This document shows, piece after piece, positions 1-12,297 of a stretch of DNA of 64,000 bases. A program made the translations under genes and the position numbers. The stretch covers positions 9,539,989 to 9,603,988 of the forward strand of contig CM020515.1 of assembly GCA_009823395.1 (NCBI GenBank). The letters are read 5' to 3'. The DNA is from Thamnaconus septentrionalis (taxonomy: Eukaryota; Chordata; Actinopteri; Tetraodontiformes; Monacanthidae). Within the stretch, counting starts at the first letter, position 1, and each line of letters opens with the position of its first letter. The notes below the pieces were generated by a model. It was not told the origin of the DNA and made no database searches. It saw only the letters and a program-made list of their open reading frames with translations.

Positions 1-1074
1 CGGCCCCAGCCTGAGATCACAGGAGGGGGAAGGGATTCCCCTTCCGGCCTCTACTTTTTTTTGATTTCTTTCCATGGAAGCATTTTTAAAGGCCCAGTGT
101 GTAAAACTTGGCCACGTGTGGTTGGAACAGCGGTGACTGTGCATGGTGTGCAGTGAGAGGCAGGAAATTGTGGCGCATGTCAGTTAGCATCTAACTGAGG
201 CGTACGGAGCGAGTCATTTGACTCCCAGCTGCGTTATCCGGGTGCGTGAGGGCGACTTTGAATCAGTCAATTTAGTCGACGGACCGGACGGATCAGAATG
301 ACACGTTTCCCATGTTGGATATGTTGCGTTTCCAGTTTCCGGTTTTTGTTGCATTTTTTTTGTTGTTCCCAGTGCCACAGAAACCTTCTGCGTTTTGAGA
401 CAGACAGGTGGAGGTGAGCACAGAGCAGATTAACCATTCACAGGCGGCATTGTTTGCTTTGCTAGCTTTAATGCATTTAGCCAGAGGACGGCGTAATTCA
501 TGGAAATGTGCGTCTACAGAAGCAAAGTAGCCTGCAGTAAACAGTCTGGAAATCAGGAGATGCACAGAAAGACTTTGACCATCAAACGCAGAAGGGCAAC
601 TCACCTTTATTGTTTTATTATGTTTTTTCTTTTTAATTTGGTGGCATTAAATAGATAGAAAGGAACACAATCACTGGGAGTTTTTACAGCAAGATTCTCT
701 CTGAAGTATTTTAATATTGCGTACACTTCTTTTAATGTCATTTTAATGTAATGTAAAGAAATGGGTTTATACAGCAGAACGGACATTGATCCGTCGCTCT
801 AATCCTCAGAGGATCAAATAATCACAAGCCTATGCCTAAAAGCCTTGGTATGCAAACTGTAAGTAATCCATAATCAAATCACGTATCTTAAAGCGCCGCC
901 CAAATGAAGACGAATGTGCTTCCTTTAAAAGTTGAGCTATTACATTAAGTGATGTAACAAAAAAGTCTTCTCTTCTTCTCCTCACCTCCCATTCCATTCC
1001 ATTCCATTCCATTCCATTCCCCTCCCTCCACCTCCACGTCACGCACACCCCCGACCACCCCTCCCAACTTGCAG
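1..1074 (+). other. prkcb: prkcb last intron, 3' part
   Basis: No coding exon is recognisable on either strand. The segment ends in a pyrimidine-rich tract and the CAG acceptor of the beta-I exon. Six uninterrupted ATTCC units sit about 55-85 bases before the acceptor, in the region where the branch point and pyrimidine tract would be. Confidence 0.7.
991..1020 (+). repeat. (ATTCC)n pentanucleotide microsatellite
   Basis: Six perfect ATTCC units lie immediately upstream of the prkcb beta-I exon acceptor. Length variation here would alter the spacing of the branch point and pyrimidine tract. Confidence 0.9.
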
Positions 1075-1230
1075 AGGAACCGTCGGGACACTTGCAACTT
1101 TGACAAGGAGTTCACCAAGATGCCGGTCGACTTGACTCCGACAGACAAACTTGTCATAATGAACCTGGACCAGGACGAGTTCCTCGGCTTCTCCTTCACC
1201 AACCCCGAATACGTGGCTCCGGCAAATTAG
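1075..1230 (+). CDS. prkcb: Protein kinase C beta, terminal beta-I exon (partial gene)
   Basis: This is the last coding exon (51 codons plus TAG) of a conventional PKC, a diacylglycerol- and calcium-dependent Ser/Thr kinase acting at membranes. A CAG acceptor ends at 1074 and the exon is read in phase 0. It encodes the C-terminal V5 tail: an RDT-NFDKEFT segment, the turn motif LTPTDKL and the hydrophobic motif GFSFTNPEY, ending in VAPAN. RDT-NFDKEF, LTPTDKL and MNLDQ-EF match the beta-I splice form (human tail ends TNPEFVINV), not beta-II, alpha or gamma. All upstream exons lie outside the window. In mammals the beta-II exon lies upstream of this one; I see no beta-II-like tail in 1-1074. Synteny with cacng3 and rbbp6 supports the assignment. 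A teleost a/b paralogue suffix cannot be decided. Confidence 0.93.
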   Translation, partial: RNRRDTCNFDKEFTKMPVDLTPTDKLVIMNLDQDEFLGFSFTNPEYVAPAN

Positions 1231-1310
1231 CAAAAAAACGACGGACTGTGGTCGTAAAAAGAGGAAGAAAAAGGTGTCAGAACAGCACGGGGGAAGCGCT
1301 GAAAGTCTAA

Positions 1311-1313
<3 letters not shown>

Positions 1314-1376
<63 letters not shown>
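1314..1376. repeat. (GT)n microsatellite
   Basis: Perfect GT dinucleotide run of about 63 bases in the prkcb 3' UTR, continuing as an imperfect GT/CG tract to about 1400. It creates spurious Cys-Val and Thr-His open frames. Confidence 0.97.
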
Positions 1377-1382
<6 letters not shown>

Positions 1383-1923
1383 TGTACGTGCGTGTGCGCG
1401 TGTCAAACATACGGTCTCTATTACACAATACTGGGCACAGCAGAACAGTAGATCATCAAACGTGCACAACAGGCACAGCTACTTGAACACGAGAACAAAA
1501 ACGCCCCTGCTGGGTATGTTGTGTCATTACAAGTGATTTACAGTATTAGCACAGAAAAATGATGAGGGAGGGCAGATAGCATGCCAACGAGCACACCAAG
1601 TACTTGTGCATTTCGTCAGTGCACGAGAGCCAGTAGCCATATTTCCCACTAGTTAGCTTGTTAGCCTGCAAGATTGTTTTTCATGATTCTCACATTGAAC
1701 CCTGCATATTTTCTTTTCCATGCCAGTCATGCAAGTGAATAGCGGCACAAGGCTTTAGACAGAACCATGACACAAACAAAGCCCGCCTGTTAGCTCGCGC
1801 GCTTCCTCCTCGAAGGACGCTGATTTTAAACAGGTTGAAAGCAGTTTCACATTGAAGCTTTTCAAGATGGATCTGCTGCAATTCAGACGTGGGATCTTAG
1901 CAACCCCGCTGCCTGGCAAGGCT

Positions 1924-1970
1924 CAGCAGCAGCAGCGGCAGCGGCGGCAGCAGCAGCAGCAGCAGCAGCA
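1924..1970. repeat. (CAG/CGG)n trinucleotide repeat
   Basis: Interrupted CAG/CGG run in the putative prkcb 3' UTR. No long open frame continues on either side, so it is non-coding. Confidence 0.9.
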
Positions 1971-2468
1971 TGCCTAAATGATTTTCACCTTCACTGGCGA
2001 CTGCAGCGCCGTGAGACACACAGCAGCGATTTTACACAAGTGCACCGCAAATTACCGCTGCGGGCCAGCCATCGAATGGGATTTAATGAAAGCAACTGTG
2101 TTAACCGACAGCTTATTGATACAAGGTCTTACTGACAGTTTAAATGCAATTTACAAATCATGTTGGAAGTTGAGTGTTTAAACTAGTCGAGCACACACCC
2201 AATTTGTCTCTTTCATTAATGACGTGAGCTTTTTAAGGGGAACCAAACGAAACAGGAAATGAATCCCGCCACCTTTCCGGACTTTTTGCTCCCGTTTGCT
2301 AACATTGTTCATATGATCACACTTGTGTAAAAAAAAATGTGTAAGAATGAATTGTGTGATTTCTTAAGGCTTGTAAACTGTAATTCACCGTCCTTTAAAC
2401 GCTGCCCTTTAAACGCAGCATGAATGTGCAGGATTGAGCCATCAACTAAAGGAGCTGTGTGCGTCTGA

Positions 2469-2470
<2 letters not shown>

Positions 2471-2540
<70 letters not shown>
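2471..2540. repeat. (GT)n microsatellite
   Basis: Perfect GT repeat of 70 bases. Confidence 0.97.
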
Positions 2541-2542
<2 letters not shown>

Positions 2543-3492
2543 CAATGTTGCCTGTCTCAGTTAGCCTTCACACCGCAGTGAGTCACCATGGAAGTGCTGA
2601 CAGACCCTGTTTGAGACCGTCAATAGAACAGCTATCAGCCTACAGAGAAAACTTCACAGCCTATCAGTGATTTTCGCCCTTTTCTCTGCCGTCCCGCTTT
2701 TGCCATGGCCTTTTATTTAGTGCGTTCCGGTAAGATCTTCATAATACACATTGAGAAGGCTTTGCGCCACCTTGTTTTTTCACATCACACGACGACGATG
2801 CGTTTTGTCGTTTATTTTAACATTTTTAGAAGAATTTTTTTTATTTTCAAATTTGGTAAAGCTTACAGTTTGTTTAATGTTTTCTGGAAACGCAATAACT
2901 AGACACGGTACTTTTGTTTTGGGTATTAACCCATATCTGTGAGGAGGCGCTTACTGGGTGCCCAGTATAATCTGTCGTCCAATTAACGCTGATGCGGATG
3001 CATTCCCACCAACCACCTCCTCCCAACTTGGGTGTTTTCACATGAAGCAATAATAACAAACGAGCTGCTTTCCTCCTTTGTTTCTATTTCTTTGTTGCAC
3101 ATCCCCTCTCACTGCGTGTTTCTCTGCTTGACTTGAGCAAACGTCCATATCCCTCAACTTGTACAGTGTGTAATGATGGATGCGTCTGACGTGAAATGCT
3201 TTGTTTTGTTAATATAGCTCGAAACTGCCGTTCAGCCTCAAACTACACGACGCTGGCTGAAATGCCAACTGGCTCTGTGCGAACACACACACGCACGCAC
3301 ACACTCACAGGCGTACAGTCCAGTCCATGACAGAAGGGTTGGATGTATTAGGTGAAGCGTAACAAGGCGGACAAAGACTGTGAAATGTTCGCTCCTGGAG
3401 GCACAGAAGACATATACTGTAGGTCCATTACACAGGCCTGGTTTATTTCCCCCTTCTTTCTCCTTCTTTGGCACAAACGCCACCATCACGTC

Positions 3493-3497
<5 letters not shown>

Positions 3498-3525
<28 letters not shown>
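3498..3525. repeat. (GT)n microsatellite
   Basis: GT run followed by a T tract, about 100 bases before a long CA run (3622-3679). The two are complementary and could pair as an inverted repeat in RNA. Confidence 0.9.
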
Positions 3526-3619
3526 TGTTTTTTTTTAACTATATGCAAATAGTGTACATATTATAGACATGCACAGTGATTTAAGAGTCCTTCGTTACTC
3601 TTTACAGCCCCTCACCTCG

Positions 3620-3621
<2 letters not shown>

Positions 3622-3675
<54 letters not shown>

Positions 3676-3679
3676 CACA
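3622..3679. repeat. (CA)n microsatellite
   Basis: CA repeat with a single GC interruption near 3669, complementary to the GT run at 3498-3525. Confidence 0.95.
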
Positions 3680-3794
3680 GTCCTTCATCTTAGCTTGAAT
3701 TATGTAACATTGAAAAAAAAAAAAAAAGGATAATTTATGTCTTGGCCTTTTTAAGGCATAGAGCTGTAAATTGCTCAGGTCAATTTCAGGTGTA

Positions 3795-3800
3795 AATAAA
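3795..3800 (+). terminator. prkcb: Candidate poly(A) signal, prkcb proximal
   Basis: AATAAA on the plus strand, about 2.6 kb after the prkcb stop codon. Use is not proven. Confidence 0.3.
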
Positions 3801-5167
3801 CGTGAGTCGCGCCCCGTCTGAACCGTAGGCCCTGAAGCGTTACTATAGCACTGGTTCCGTCTACGCTAGCTCGCTAGCCTAGCCTAGCCTAAGTTTGCCG
3901 TATGTTGTCTTTAGAATCGTTTGTCAGGAAAACGGCAGTAAGACATTCTCAAAAAATAATTAAAAATATGGAGAAACCTTCACCTTCAATCAGCAGTTGC
4001 CATTTGAAAGCCTTAGTTTGCTTCCTAGTTGCGGTTGTGTTTGGTATTCCACATCAGGACGCTAAGGAACTCTACTATGCATGCACGTGTTGATCTCTCT
4101 TTTGCATATCATGTTCGATATGATATGTACTTATCCTATATTAATTGTTAATACCGGACATATAATTACTCAGTTGTATATTAATAGGCTTTTGTGTTGC
4201 TTAATTAATGATAAAAGCATGTCTCATGTCATCGTTATCTATTCATGGGATATTATGCGCGCGCGGAGAGATGCCCGCGCTCGGCCTCTCACGTATAAAT
4301 ATATATATGTATATAAACATTTCTCGAGTGTGTAAGGCTATGAGTCTTCCATTTCCATGATTTTGTTCCTACATGGAGAAGTTTATGTTTGTACATGAAT
4401 AATTCTATTTATTAGCCACAGTAATGACATATATAAATCTGTTGACGATAATGTACGAAAGCTTAATATATAACGTGTAAGTTTAACGGAATTCCTGTTT
4501 AACCAGTTTGGACTCACCTGCTCATGCAATTATCACCCCACCTAATCCAACTACCCCTGTGGTGGAACAGCGGTAACGTGCGCCAACTCTCAAAGCTCCT
4601 TCCGTCACTGCTTTCCTGTCCACTTTTTCTCCCTGCTCTCCTTTTGTTTTCCCCGCCCCTGACCTTTTCCTTTCATTCTTCCACCCTTCCTGCTCCTCGT
4701 CTCTCGCCTACCTCGTTTTCGTTCCTCTTGACCTTTTCCCCCCCTGCGCAGGCCTCCCATCTCCTCCCTGCGCTTTCCCTCCCAAGATTCACTTCCTCCC
4801 AGCTCGTCTCTTCCCCCGTTTACCGCTCATTTCTCCGGTTTGCCAAAAAAAATAAAAATAAATAATAAAACATAAAAAATGCCTGTATTCACCTCTAACC
4901 CTTCTCTTTCCACTGTCTTGCCAAGACTGTTCCTCATCAAAAAATCAGTATCTGATGCTTCAGTCTTTGTTTGTGCTGCGACTCAGCAAGGCTTACAGTA
5001 CGTACTTAACAGGACAAATAGTTGAACAAGAACCAGGAGATAATTTGCACTTTTAATTGCAAGAAAACGGCGAAGATACGACGAAAAAATATTAGGAAAA
5101 AAAAGAATGTGTTTTGTGAGAGTTATTAATAAGAAAATGTGTTTTGTGATGTTTTTGATTGTAGTGT

Positions 5168-5173
5168 AATAAA
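5168..5173 (+). terminator. prkcb: Candidate poly(A) signal, prkcb distal
   Basis: AATAAA followed within 30 bases by a T-rich/GT-containing stretch. It is the last good plus-strand signal before repeat-rich intergenic DNA. Confidence 0.35.
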
Positions 5174-5480
5174 TCACTCTGAAAGATCAATCTTGGTCTC
5201 ATTTCCAGTTAAATGTGCTTTTCAAATGAGAAGCCTCGGAACTGCTGCCGGTTGTTGTTTCTTCCTGCTAAAAGTTGCCTGCCATGACTTAAACTATTGA
5301 AAAACCTCAGATGACATTTAATTAGTTGCACCCGTTTTCTGCCAGTCAATACAGTTTCTGTAAAACACAACTACAGATGAACTTTATATGGAGTGAATAA
5401 AATAGTACAAACACAACAGTTTTATGGACGTAAAATGGTTCAAACCTGGAATCCGAACACACCAATAACTTTCTTCCCCC

Positions 5481-5481
5481 C

Positions 5482-5516
<35 letters not shown>
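5481..5516. repeat. (CT)n(CA)n compound microsatellite
   Basis: CT run (5481-5502) passing directly into a CA run. Confidence 0.9.
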
Positions 5517-5517
<1 letters not shown>

Positions 5518-6315
5518 GCACACACACCTCCATCCCACCTCTCAGAGCATGTTTAATAGATGCAGTAAATCTGAATGTGAACTACTTCAGCAGAGATTAA
5601 TGGGGCACCTGTTAATGAAGTGTCGTACATTATGCAGGTTTGACAGTCAACGTAGAATAAATCTTTATTATTATGCATACTATTCGATTGGCATGCAGCC
5701 CCCACTGTTCACACACACACACACAAGCACTATAGGTATAACCCATATGGCTATGCTTGACTTAATCTGCCTCTTTGATAGTAAAAAAATAATCATACTT
5801 TTCATAATGAAAACATGTAATCTTCTGGGGCAGAGAGCACAACTGCGGAGGAAGGGGGAGTGGGAATTAATTTAGTACGAATTTCAGGATGGAAACTGCA
5901 AAAGATTTGGATGGAAGAGATGCAGATGCATGTCCCTTGTTTATGTAGTTGGCAGACTGGCGAATAAACCACTGCTAAGTAATTATTAGGTGTGAAACCC
6001 ACACAGGGGGATTAACCATAAGAAACAAGTGCTGTGTTTCCAAAAATGTACCTTTCCTAGTTTTGCTTTCTTTCGTAGTGCTCCTACGTTTAGTGATTCG
6101 CGCACAAATGTGGCTGCAGATCCAATAGCTTTTCAAACACAGCTGGTCAGTTTGGTGAAGAAATGCACAGTAATGACTGTAATAACATTACGGAACCACC
6201 TTTCAAGCTTAATGCTAAGTTAGATGACCATCAGTCTTTTGTTGTTGCTGCTTAAATGCTGAAGTTTAACTACCTATGTCTGTTTGCTTTTTGTCTGTTC
6301 TGTTCTATTCCGTGC

Positions 6316-6705
6316 ACTGTAAAATATTAGCGATATTTCTAAAATTTCGACAAAGCACATTTGCGATTTGCAGGTGTTTCCATTGAATGGTGTGAAGCGC
6401 ATAAGCCGTAACTCTCGTAAAATCTTGTACCGCGAGATTTTACGAGAATTACGTTTGCTTTTGTTTGTCTCTGTTTGTTTGCTGTCAAAAATGCTTGATG
6501 GTTGGTCACTTGAAGTGAAAAGGTCACATGACCTGGTCACGTCCGGCGATGTGTAAATGTGGAAAAAAGTGTTTCCATGACACTTTTGCGATAAACCTCT
6601 GTATCAATGTCACCTCACGAAAGCATAAAACCTTTTTAGCGATATTTGAGAGGTTTTTTAAAGTTTCCATTACCGGTTTTTTATTGCATCATGGAAACGC
6701 AGCTA
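6316..6705. mobile_element. MITE family A, copy 1 (left end lost)
   Basis: The right end carries the 15-bp terminus ATGGAAACGCAGCTA (6691-6705), identical to that of the copy at 16848. The internal sequence shared with the other copies includes GTGTTTCCATTGAATGG and GTGTGAAGCGCATAAG. The inverse terminus expected on the left is not present, so this copy is truncated or diverged. It contains an internal 19-bp inverted repeat with one mismatch (arms 6407-6425 and 6435-6453). No transposase frame exists. Confidence 0.75.
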
Positions 6706-7857
6706 GTGATTGAATTCCAAAATAGTATCAAAATATTCACGTCTACAACCTGTGTACGTGCATCTTGTCTTCAGCTCAACGTTTTTTTTCCTGACTGAAG
6801 TTGTCCTCAGCTACTGGCCCCTCACTGCTGTGACTCTGTTAAAACGTGGCCATGACAGACTTCTCCAAACTCTTACTGGTTACACCACCATGCCAGGGGG
6901 TTGGCTCACTGCAGGAATACAGGGTCAGTCAGTCATAGAACCTCTGTGCGCGGAGCCGTAGCGCCACGCTACGTTACCAGATTTAGGAGCAGCTATTTGA
7001 AAGACAAAACAATGACCTTCATTCAAGTAATAACAATGATTTATATGTGCTGTTGGTGCCCAGCCATTTTATCATAACTCACTGCATCTGCAGATGAAGA
7101 AAGGAGTTCGATGGGTCGACTGGATTTCCCATATTCTTGTAGTTTTCCTGCTGTTTGCAACTTTGACCTGCGAGTTAAAGAAGTTTGACTTCAAAAATAA
7201 AATGGCCGTTTAAAATCCCCCTTAAAAACGAGCACTTCGCTTTTGATTGAGACGGCTCAACACGCACGTGGCAGCGGCTTGTTTGCTGTTAGCAGGGGCT
7301 TAAGTGAAAAAGTAGCGGGCCGACGACGACAACAACAACAGAAAAACTGTGTCACTTTCATGATAGCTCTGCCTCTTTTGGAACGCGGCGAGGGGGAGAA
7401 AAAAAAATTCCAGAGCTTAACGCCGTCGCCGTCGTATGCCGTGCAAAAGCGAACGTTGCTAAGCTATGATTAGGCAATATCAGCCGCGGGAGCGCACGGT
7501 TCAGGTCAATGCAGCTGCATTGAGTAGCAGCGGCGTTGTTTACCGCGACGGAATCCGCTGCTTAGCCTGCTAGCGTGCGGGCGAGGAGGCTAGCCGCCGC
7601 CGCCGCCGCTGGTGATGGAGTGAGTGGAGGGATGAAGGGGGAGATTGGAGGGCTGGCAGTGAAAGTGAAGGACGGCAGGGCACTGCAGCACACTGGCGAG
7701 GGAGGGAGAGGGGGGGGACTGACAAAAGCCGTCCCCTCCGAAAAAAATGGAAAAAAAATAACGCTCTTATTTATTTCATTCAGTGGATCTTAAAAACGCT
7801 CAAGAGGGGAGCATGACGGAGGAGCTTATTGGATTTATTCCGCGCTATCTCTCTTTC

Positions 7858-7860
<3 letters not shown>

Positions 7861-7892
<32 letters not shown>
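7861..7892. repeat. (CT)n microsatellite
   Basis: Perfect CT run of about 32 bases within a longer pyrimidine tract. Confidence 0.93.
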
Positions 7893-7897
<5 letters not shown>

Positions 7898-10117
7898 TCC
7901 CTCTCTCCCTCTTTCTTTCCTTCTCTGTTTCTCACGTAGCCATACACACCACATTCTCTTTGGCGTATTAGACACACTCTCACAACCGTTGGTGCGTCAG
8001 TTGGTGCCCTCACAATTAAGACACATTCACGCTCTCTCCACCTCCACCCTCTCCGCTTAATCAATCAATCTCTCCATCCACGTCTCAACTTTTTATTTAT
8101 TTTTGAATTCGACGCAGCAAAAAAATTGTCGCCATCTTCGTGCATGCCATTTCCGCCAGACGCGCACGTTATAAACACTGCCACGTGACCGTTGACCTTG
8201 TGGCTTCTTCGTGGCCTCCTCCTCTCTTGGCCGAACGCGTAAAAAAAAAAATCCAAATAACAGAAGACGAAAGACCAAGATCGAATTCTCTCCCGACTAG
8301 ATGCGCCAGGAGTGACGTTTCCTCTAATGTCAGATGAGACAGCGCACGTCTGGAAATGCCACACTTGAAATACTCACGCGCTCCTCCCAGATTTACCCCC
8401 TCCCCCGCCCTCACCCTCCAACCCAACCCCCCCAAGGGGCCGCGGCTGCGGACGTCTGTGTCATAAATCATCGTTTTGACATATTAGAGCGCGGCGGATT
8501 CATGCCGTATCACCATATGCCCTCCGTGTGCCCTGCAGTCCTTCCCATCTGGGAGATGGTCGCAGCGGCCCGAGCGGCGGAGGCAAAATCCCGACGCAGA
8601 TGCGCGCAGATACACACGCTCTGACGCTCAACCCGCACGCGGTGACTCTGGCGGGCGCGGCCGTACAGGAGCGTGAAGGAACGGAGACTCTCGTCAGTTC
8701 TCATGACCCAGCATGCAAAGTCATGTTTTCCCAGAATCGGCCGCGTTTGCTCCTCCTCCTATGATGGTGAACGTGTCCTGCGCACACACAACACACACAC
8801 ACACACACACTTCACTGAGCACTTGTCCTCTTTCTTCTCGACTTCCTTCTTCCCCTTTACTCTTGATCTTTTCTTCCTCGTTTCACCGCAGGTTTTACTT
8901 CCCTCTAACTTGCTTGCCTCCTTCCCCCTCCTCCTCCACCACCTCCTCCTTGTCCTCCTCCTTCTCCTCCACTTGCGACCAGTCTCTGAGTTCTGACCAG
9001 AGGGGGTTAGAGGGTTCCGACTCGCTGAGCAGAATCCCTGGAGTCCTCCTCTTCCTCCCCTCGTGTACCTCCCTGTCTCCCTCTCCTCATCCTCCTGCTG
9101 CACAGCCAATAACCAGGGACGGAGGAGGAGCAGAAAGCGATAACCGAGAGAAGAAAGTCACTCTGACAAAGGGCAAACACAAGGCAGTTTGATTATTTAT
9201 TTATTTTTTTTACCCCGTATTTTAAATCGTGCCTCTCTGTTGACCGCGAGACCCCACAACACACAGCAGAGCCGGTGGTCACTGTAGGCCGAGTCAGACT
9301 CAAGGCCAAACGTTTCCAGAAATAAGTCTTGCCACAAGTTTGTTCAAAGCGCAAAAGGAAAGCAGCTGCGGGTTTAACGTAAAAAGGCTGCCCGTGAGGT
9401 TTGTCAGAAAACGAGCAGATGCCGCAATTGAAGATTTTGCAGCCCGCAGGCACTGAGCCGCTCCTCCTTTGTCTAGCCACCACGTGTTTTTGCATCGCGG
9501 ACACAAAAATGACACAAAGACATCGAAAGATCTGCAGAGTTGCAAAAAAAATTTTTTAGAACCAACACGTCAGCAAAACGGGCACCTGGACAGCATTTAA
9601 TTTAGATAGCAGCTCTTATTATTCACACGGCCGCATGGCGTTTCGTTTCTCACCTCACTAAGGATTCCGTGGTGCAAAGCCCATCGACTCAAGTCTTGAA
9701 AAAAAGTTCATTTTGGAGCCTCTGTCGGTTTTGTTGCATTCAACATTAACACAGATCCTAAATTAACCCATGGCAATAAAAAAGAGGCGGACTATGCTCC
9801 TTACCTACACCCTTGAACAAGATTCACATTCCTGCCCAGCTACGTTCCATCACTGATGCTGAATGGGAATAGTTGAGTTGTGGTTACATAAAATGTTAAA
9901 TAGCACAACTTATTTTGTGTAAATTAATATTGCAACCGAAACCGTCATACCACATAGCATAATTGTGACACGGCACACATGCACTAGAAGGTTCAGTGAC
10001 TTTGAGTCTTAAAACATTGGAAAGAAGATGAAATTGAAAAGACTATAGACTAAAGACACACCGCAACAAACCGGCTCCCTGCAGGTCTTCAGGTGCGCTC
10101 AAAATCCACTGACCAAA

Positions 10118-10343
10118 CAAAGACATCCAGATTGAAAGCGGATGGCTCTTTTGTAGTCTGAACAGTCACAAATCGCATAAAATACGATTTTTGCAAAACG
10201 GATTGAAACCACCTTCGGGCTGGACGATGCCATGCCGTTACAGCAACCTGTGAGATGGGTCAATAACGTGGCCCAGTCTAAACAGAGCCAGATCCCATTA
10301 GGACACTTGCTGAAAACAGTGTGGACAGAAAAAGCCTGGCCCT
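10118..10343 (-). mobile_element. MITE family B, degraded inverted copy
   Basis: Read on the minus strand this matches both arms of the element at 60660-61283. Shared blocks include the segment around TTTTGCAAAACGGATTGAAACC, the GTCACAAATCGCAT segment, the AGCCAGATCCCATT segment and AGTGTGGACAG. The roughly 250-bp centre of the other copy is missing here. No coding capacity. Confidence 0.65.
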
Positions 10344-11820
10344 TATAATGACACATAGGTAAAGGGACAGGTGAACGAAATGTCAGTTTCCCAAGTAGTT
10401 GAGCGCAAATGCACTTAAGTACATTGGTGAGAATTTACACATTCAAAGGAGGCGACACAGCTCGGCTCGTGCTCGGCTGCTCAACCGAAGAAAAAAAAAG
10501 CCGCTCGCCTGGTGGACCGCGTCAGCGTAATAAGGATGTGATGGAGCGTGTGCACCCGCTTTCGAACAACACTAATAAATTGTATTACTCTGACGCCAGA
10601 TCACCTGCCTGTCTCTTTCCCACATCTTTGCAACCCCCACCACCCCCTCCCGCAGAACCATCTGCCTCTCCCGACCCTCTCGGTCTCCATCCCTCCCTCT
10701 CCTCTGCTCGGTTGTCTCCCTCCATCACGGTCTCACCTCTCTTCCTCTCATCTTCCTCCCTCCTCTCCTCGTGCGCTGTCACTACCTCCGTTCTCCTCTC
10801 CCCCATCGCCCATCCCTGCCTCCTGTCTCTCACCAGAGGTGAGACGCTGTACTTCCCTTCCTGAAGTCATTTCTATGTTAATGAGTCTCCTTGTGAGATA
10901 ACGCCAGCCAGCAAATGCCTCGGACGGACACACACACACACAGAGACGGGCAAAGAAAGTTAGACAGATGATAGGACCTGCCACTGTTTTCTCTGCTGAT
11001 CTGCTCATGCTGTTATTTAATTATAAACTGTGATCCTCCTTTCGCCGGCTCTTTTTTTTTTTTCATCACTCAGCCCACTCTGTTTGTTTCTGATCCCTTT
11101 AATTCCTCTGTTTCCTCCTGTCTTTATTCCATTGTCTGTCTGAATACCACCAACGCTAGGATCTCAACAACCATCCATCACCCCTTCATTGAGTCTCTTT
11201 CGTGCCAGTCAGTCAGAATAGAGGAGCACAGAGCCTGATTGTTTAGTGAGCATTATTCTCTTCTGGCATGTAGCAATTAACAGTAATGGATGAGGAACGA
11301 TATTTCTTGCGTATGTCAATGCAGCACTCATTTTAAGATTAGCAGCATGGACAATCTTACAATCTCCCATTGATTATTAAATGAATGTATGAAAAAGGAA
11401 TACACAAAAAAAATTATATATTTCCTTTAAATAACACTGTCCCCAATTAGGAGGGCCTGCTTGTTTTTATTTATCCCTGCAGTCATGTCATGTTTGTACC
11501 GGAAACGGGAGGCCTCTGTGGTTTACCGTTTTAGCATCCAAATAGTCAAACGTCGTCAGCCCACTTACATACAGTATGTCCACGTGGCACTCACGTGCAT
11601 CGCCATCCACGCCACTGGACAGCACACACACACACACGCGCGGTTGCGCACACACACACAGTCATGGGACTGTGTGTTAAGCGAACTGTGACGCCTCGGA
11701 CCGCCCTTTTGTAGAAGCCTCGCTGGAGTGGAATCATTAAAAACGGTCCGTGGCTCTTTAAGTGGCGTCTCCGCTTCTCTCCCGGGCGCGATTCTTCATG
11801 CATCGCTTGCCAATCTCTCT

Positions 11821-11924
<104 letters not shown>

Positions 11925-12002
11925 CGCGCGCGCACCCTGCTAATCAGCGCGGTGCAAAGGCTGGGAGGGGGGAGCAGCGGGAATAACGCTGGCTTTGGAG
12001 TC

Positions 12003-12215
12003 AGCACCAAGGACAGCGCCACAGAGCGGCCCGTTCCTTTCAGCACCGGGGACAGCGCCACAGAGCGGCCCGTTCCTTTCAGCACCGGGGACAGCGCCAC
12101 AGAGCGCGGCCCGTTCCTTCCGCACCAGGGACAGTGCCACAGAGAGGCTCGGTCCTTTCAGCACCAGGGACAGCGCCACAGAGAAGCCCGGTCCTTTCAG
12201 CATCAGGGACAGCGA
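12003..12215. repeat. 39-bp minisatellite, about 5.4 copies
   Basis: Tandem units start at 12003, 12042, 12081, 12121, 12160 and 12199 (the last partial). The unit begins AGCACC-GGGACAGCGCCAC and ends CGTTCCTTTC. Spacing is 39, 39, 40, 39 and 39, because the third unit carries a 2-base insertion and a 1-base loss. Since 39 is a multiple of three, open frames run through it on both strands, but they have no start context or homology. There are no spacers, so it is not a CRISPR array. Confidence 0.95.
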
Positions 12216-12297
12216 CGCTTAGGCTCCCCGTGTGGCAGCGGCTCCTGCGGCTGATGCTGCTCCTTCACATGTGACGGGTCCTGGGTGCAACCACGCC

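Larger units (their letters stand above)
1231..5173 (+). other. prkcb: prkcb 3' UTR and 3' flank (extent uncertain)
   Basis: This follows the TAG of prkcb. It contains several GT/CA microsatellites, a CAG-rich tract and, at about 4240-4470, an AT-rich low-complexity-free block with ATAAATATATAT and ATTTA-like motifs that looks like a regulated 3' UTR. AATAAA hexamers occur at 3795-3800 and 5168-5173, the latter followed by a T/GT-rich stretch. Mammalian PRKCB 3' UTRs are several kilobases long, so ending near 5190 is plausible, but the true cleavage site is an inference. Confidence 0.45.

Noticed and set aside
8713..9192. 159-codon open frame in the prkcb-cacng3 interval
   Set aside because: Ser/Pro-rich reading of a pyrimidine-rich tract and CA repeat; equally open on the opposite strand.
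12003..12215. CRISPR-like array
   Set aside because: Units are head-to-tail with no unique spacers, and the genome is vertebrate.
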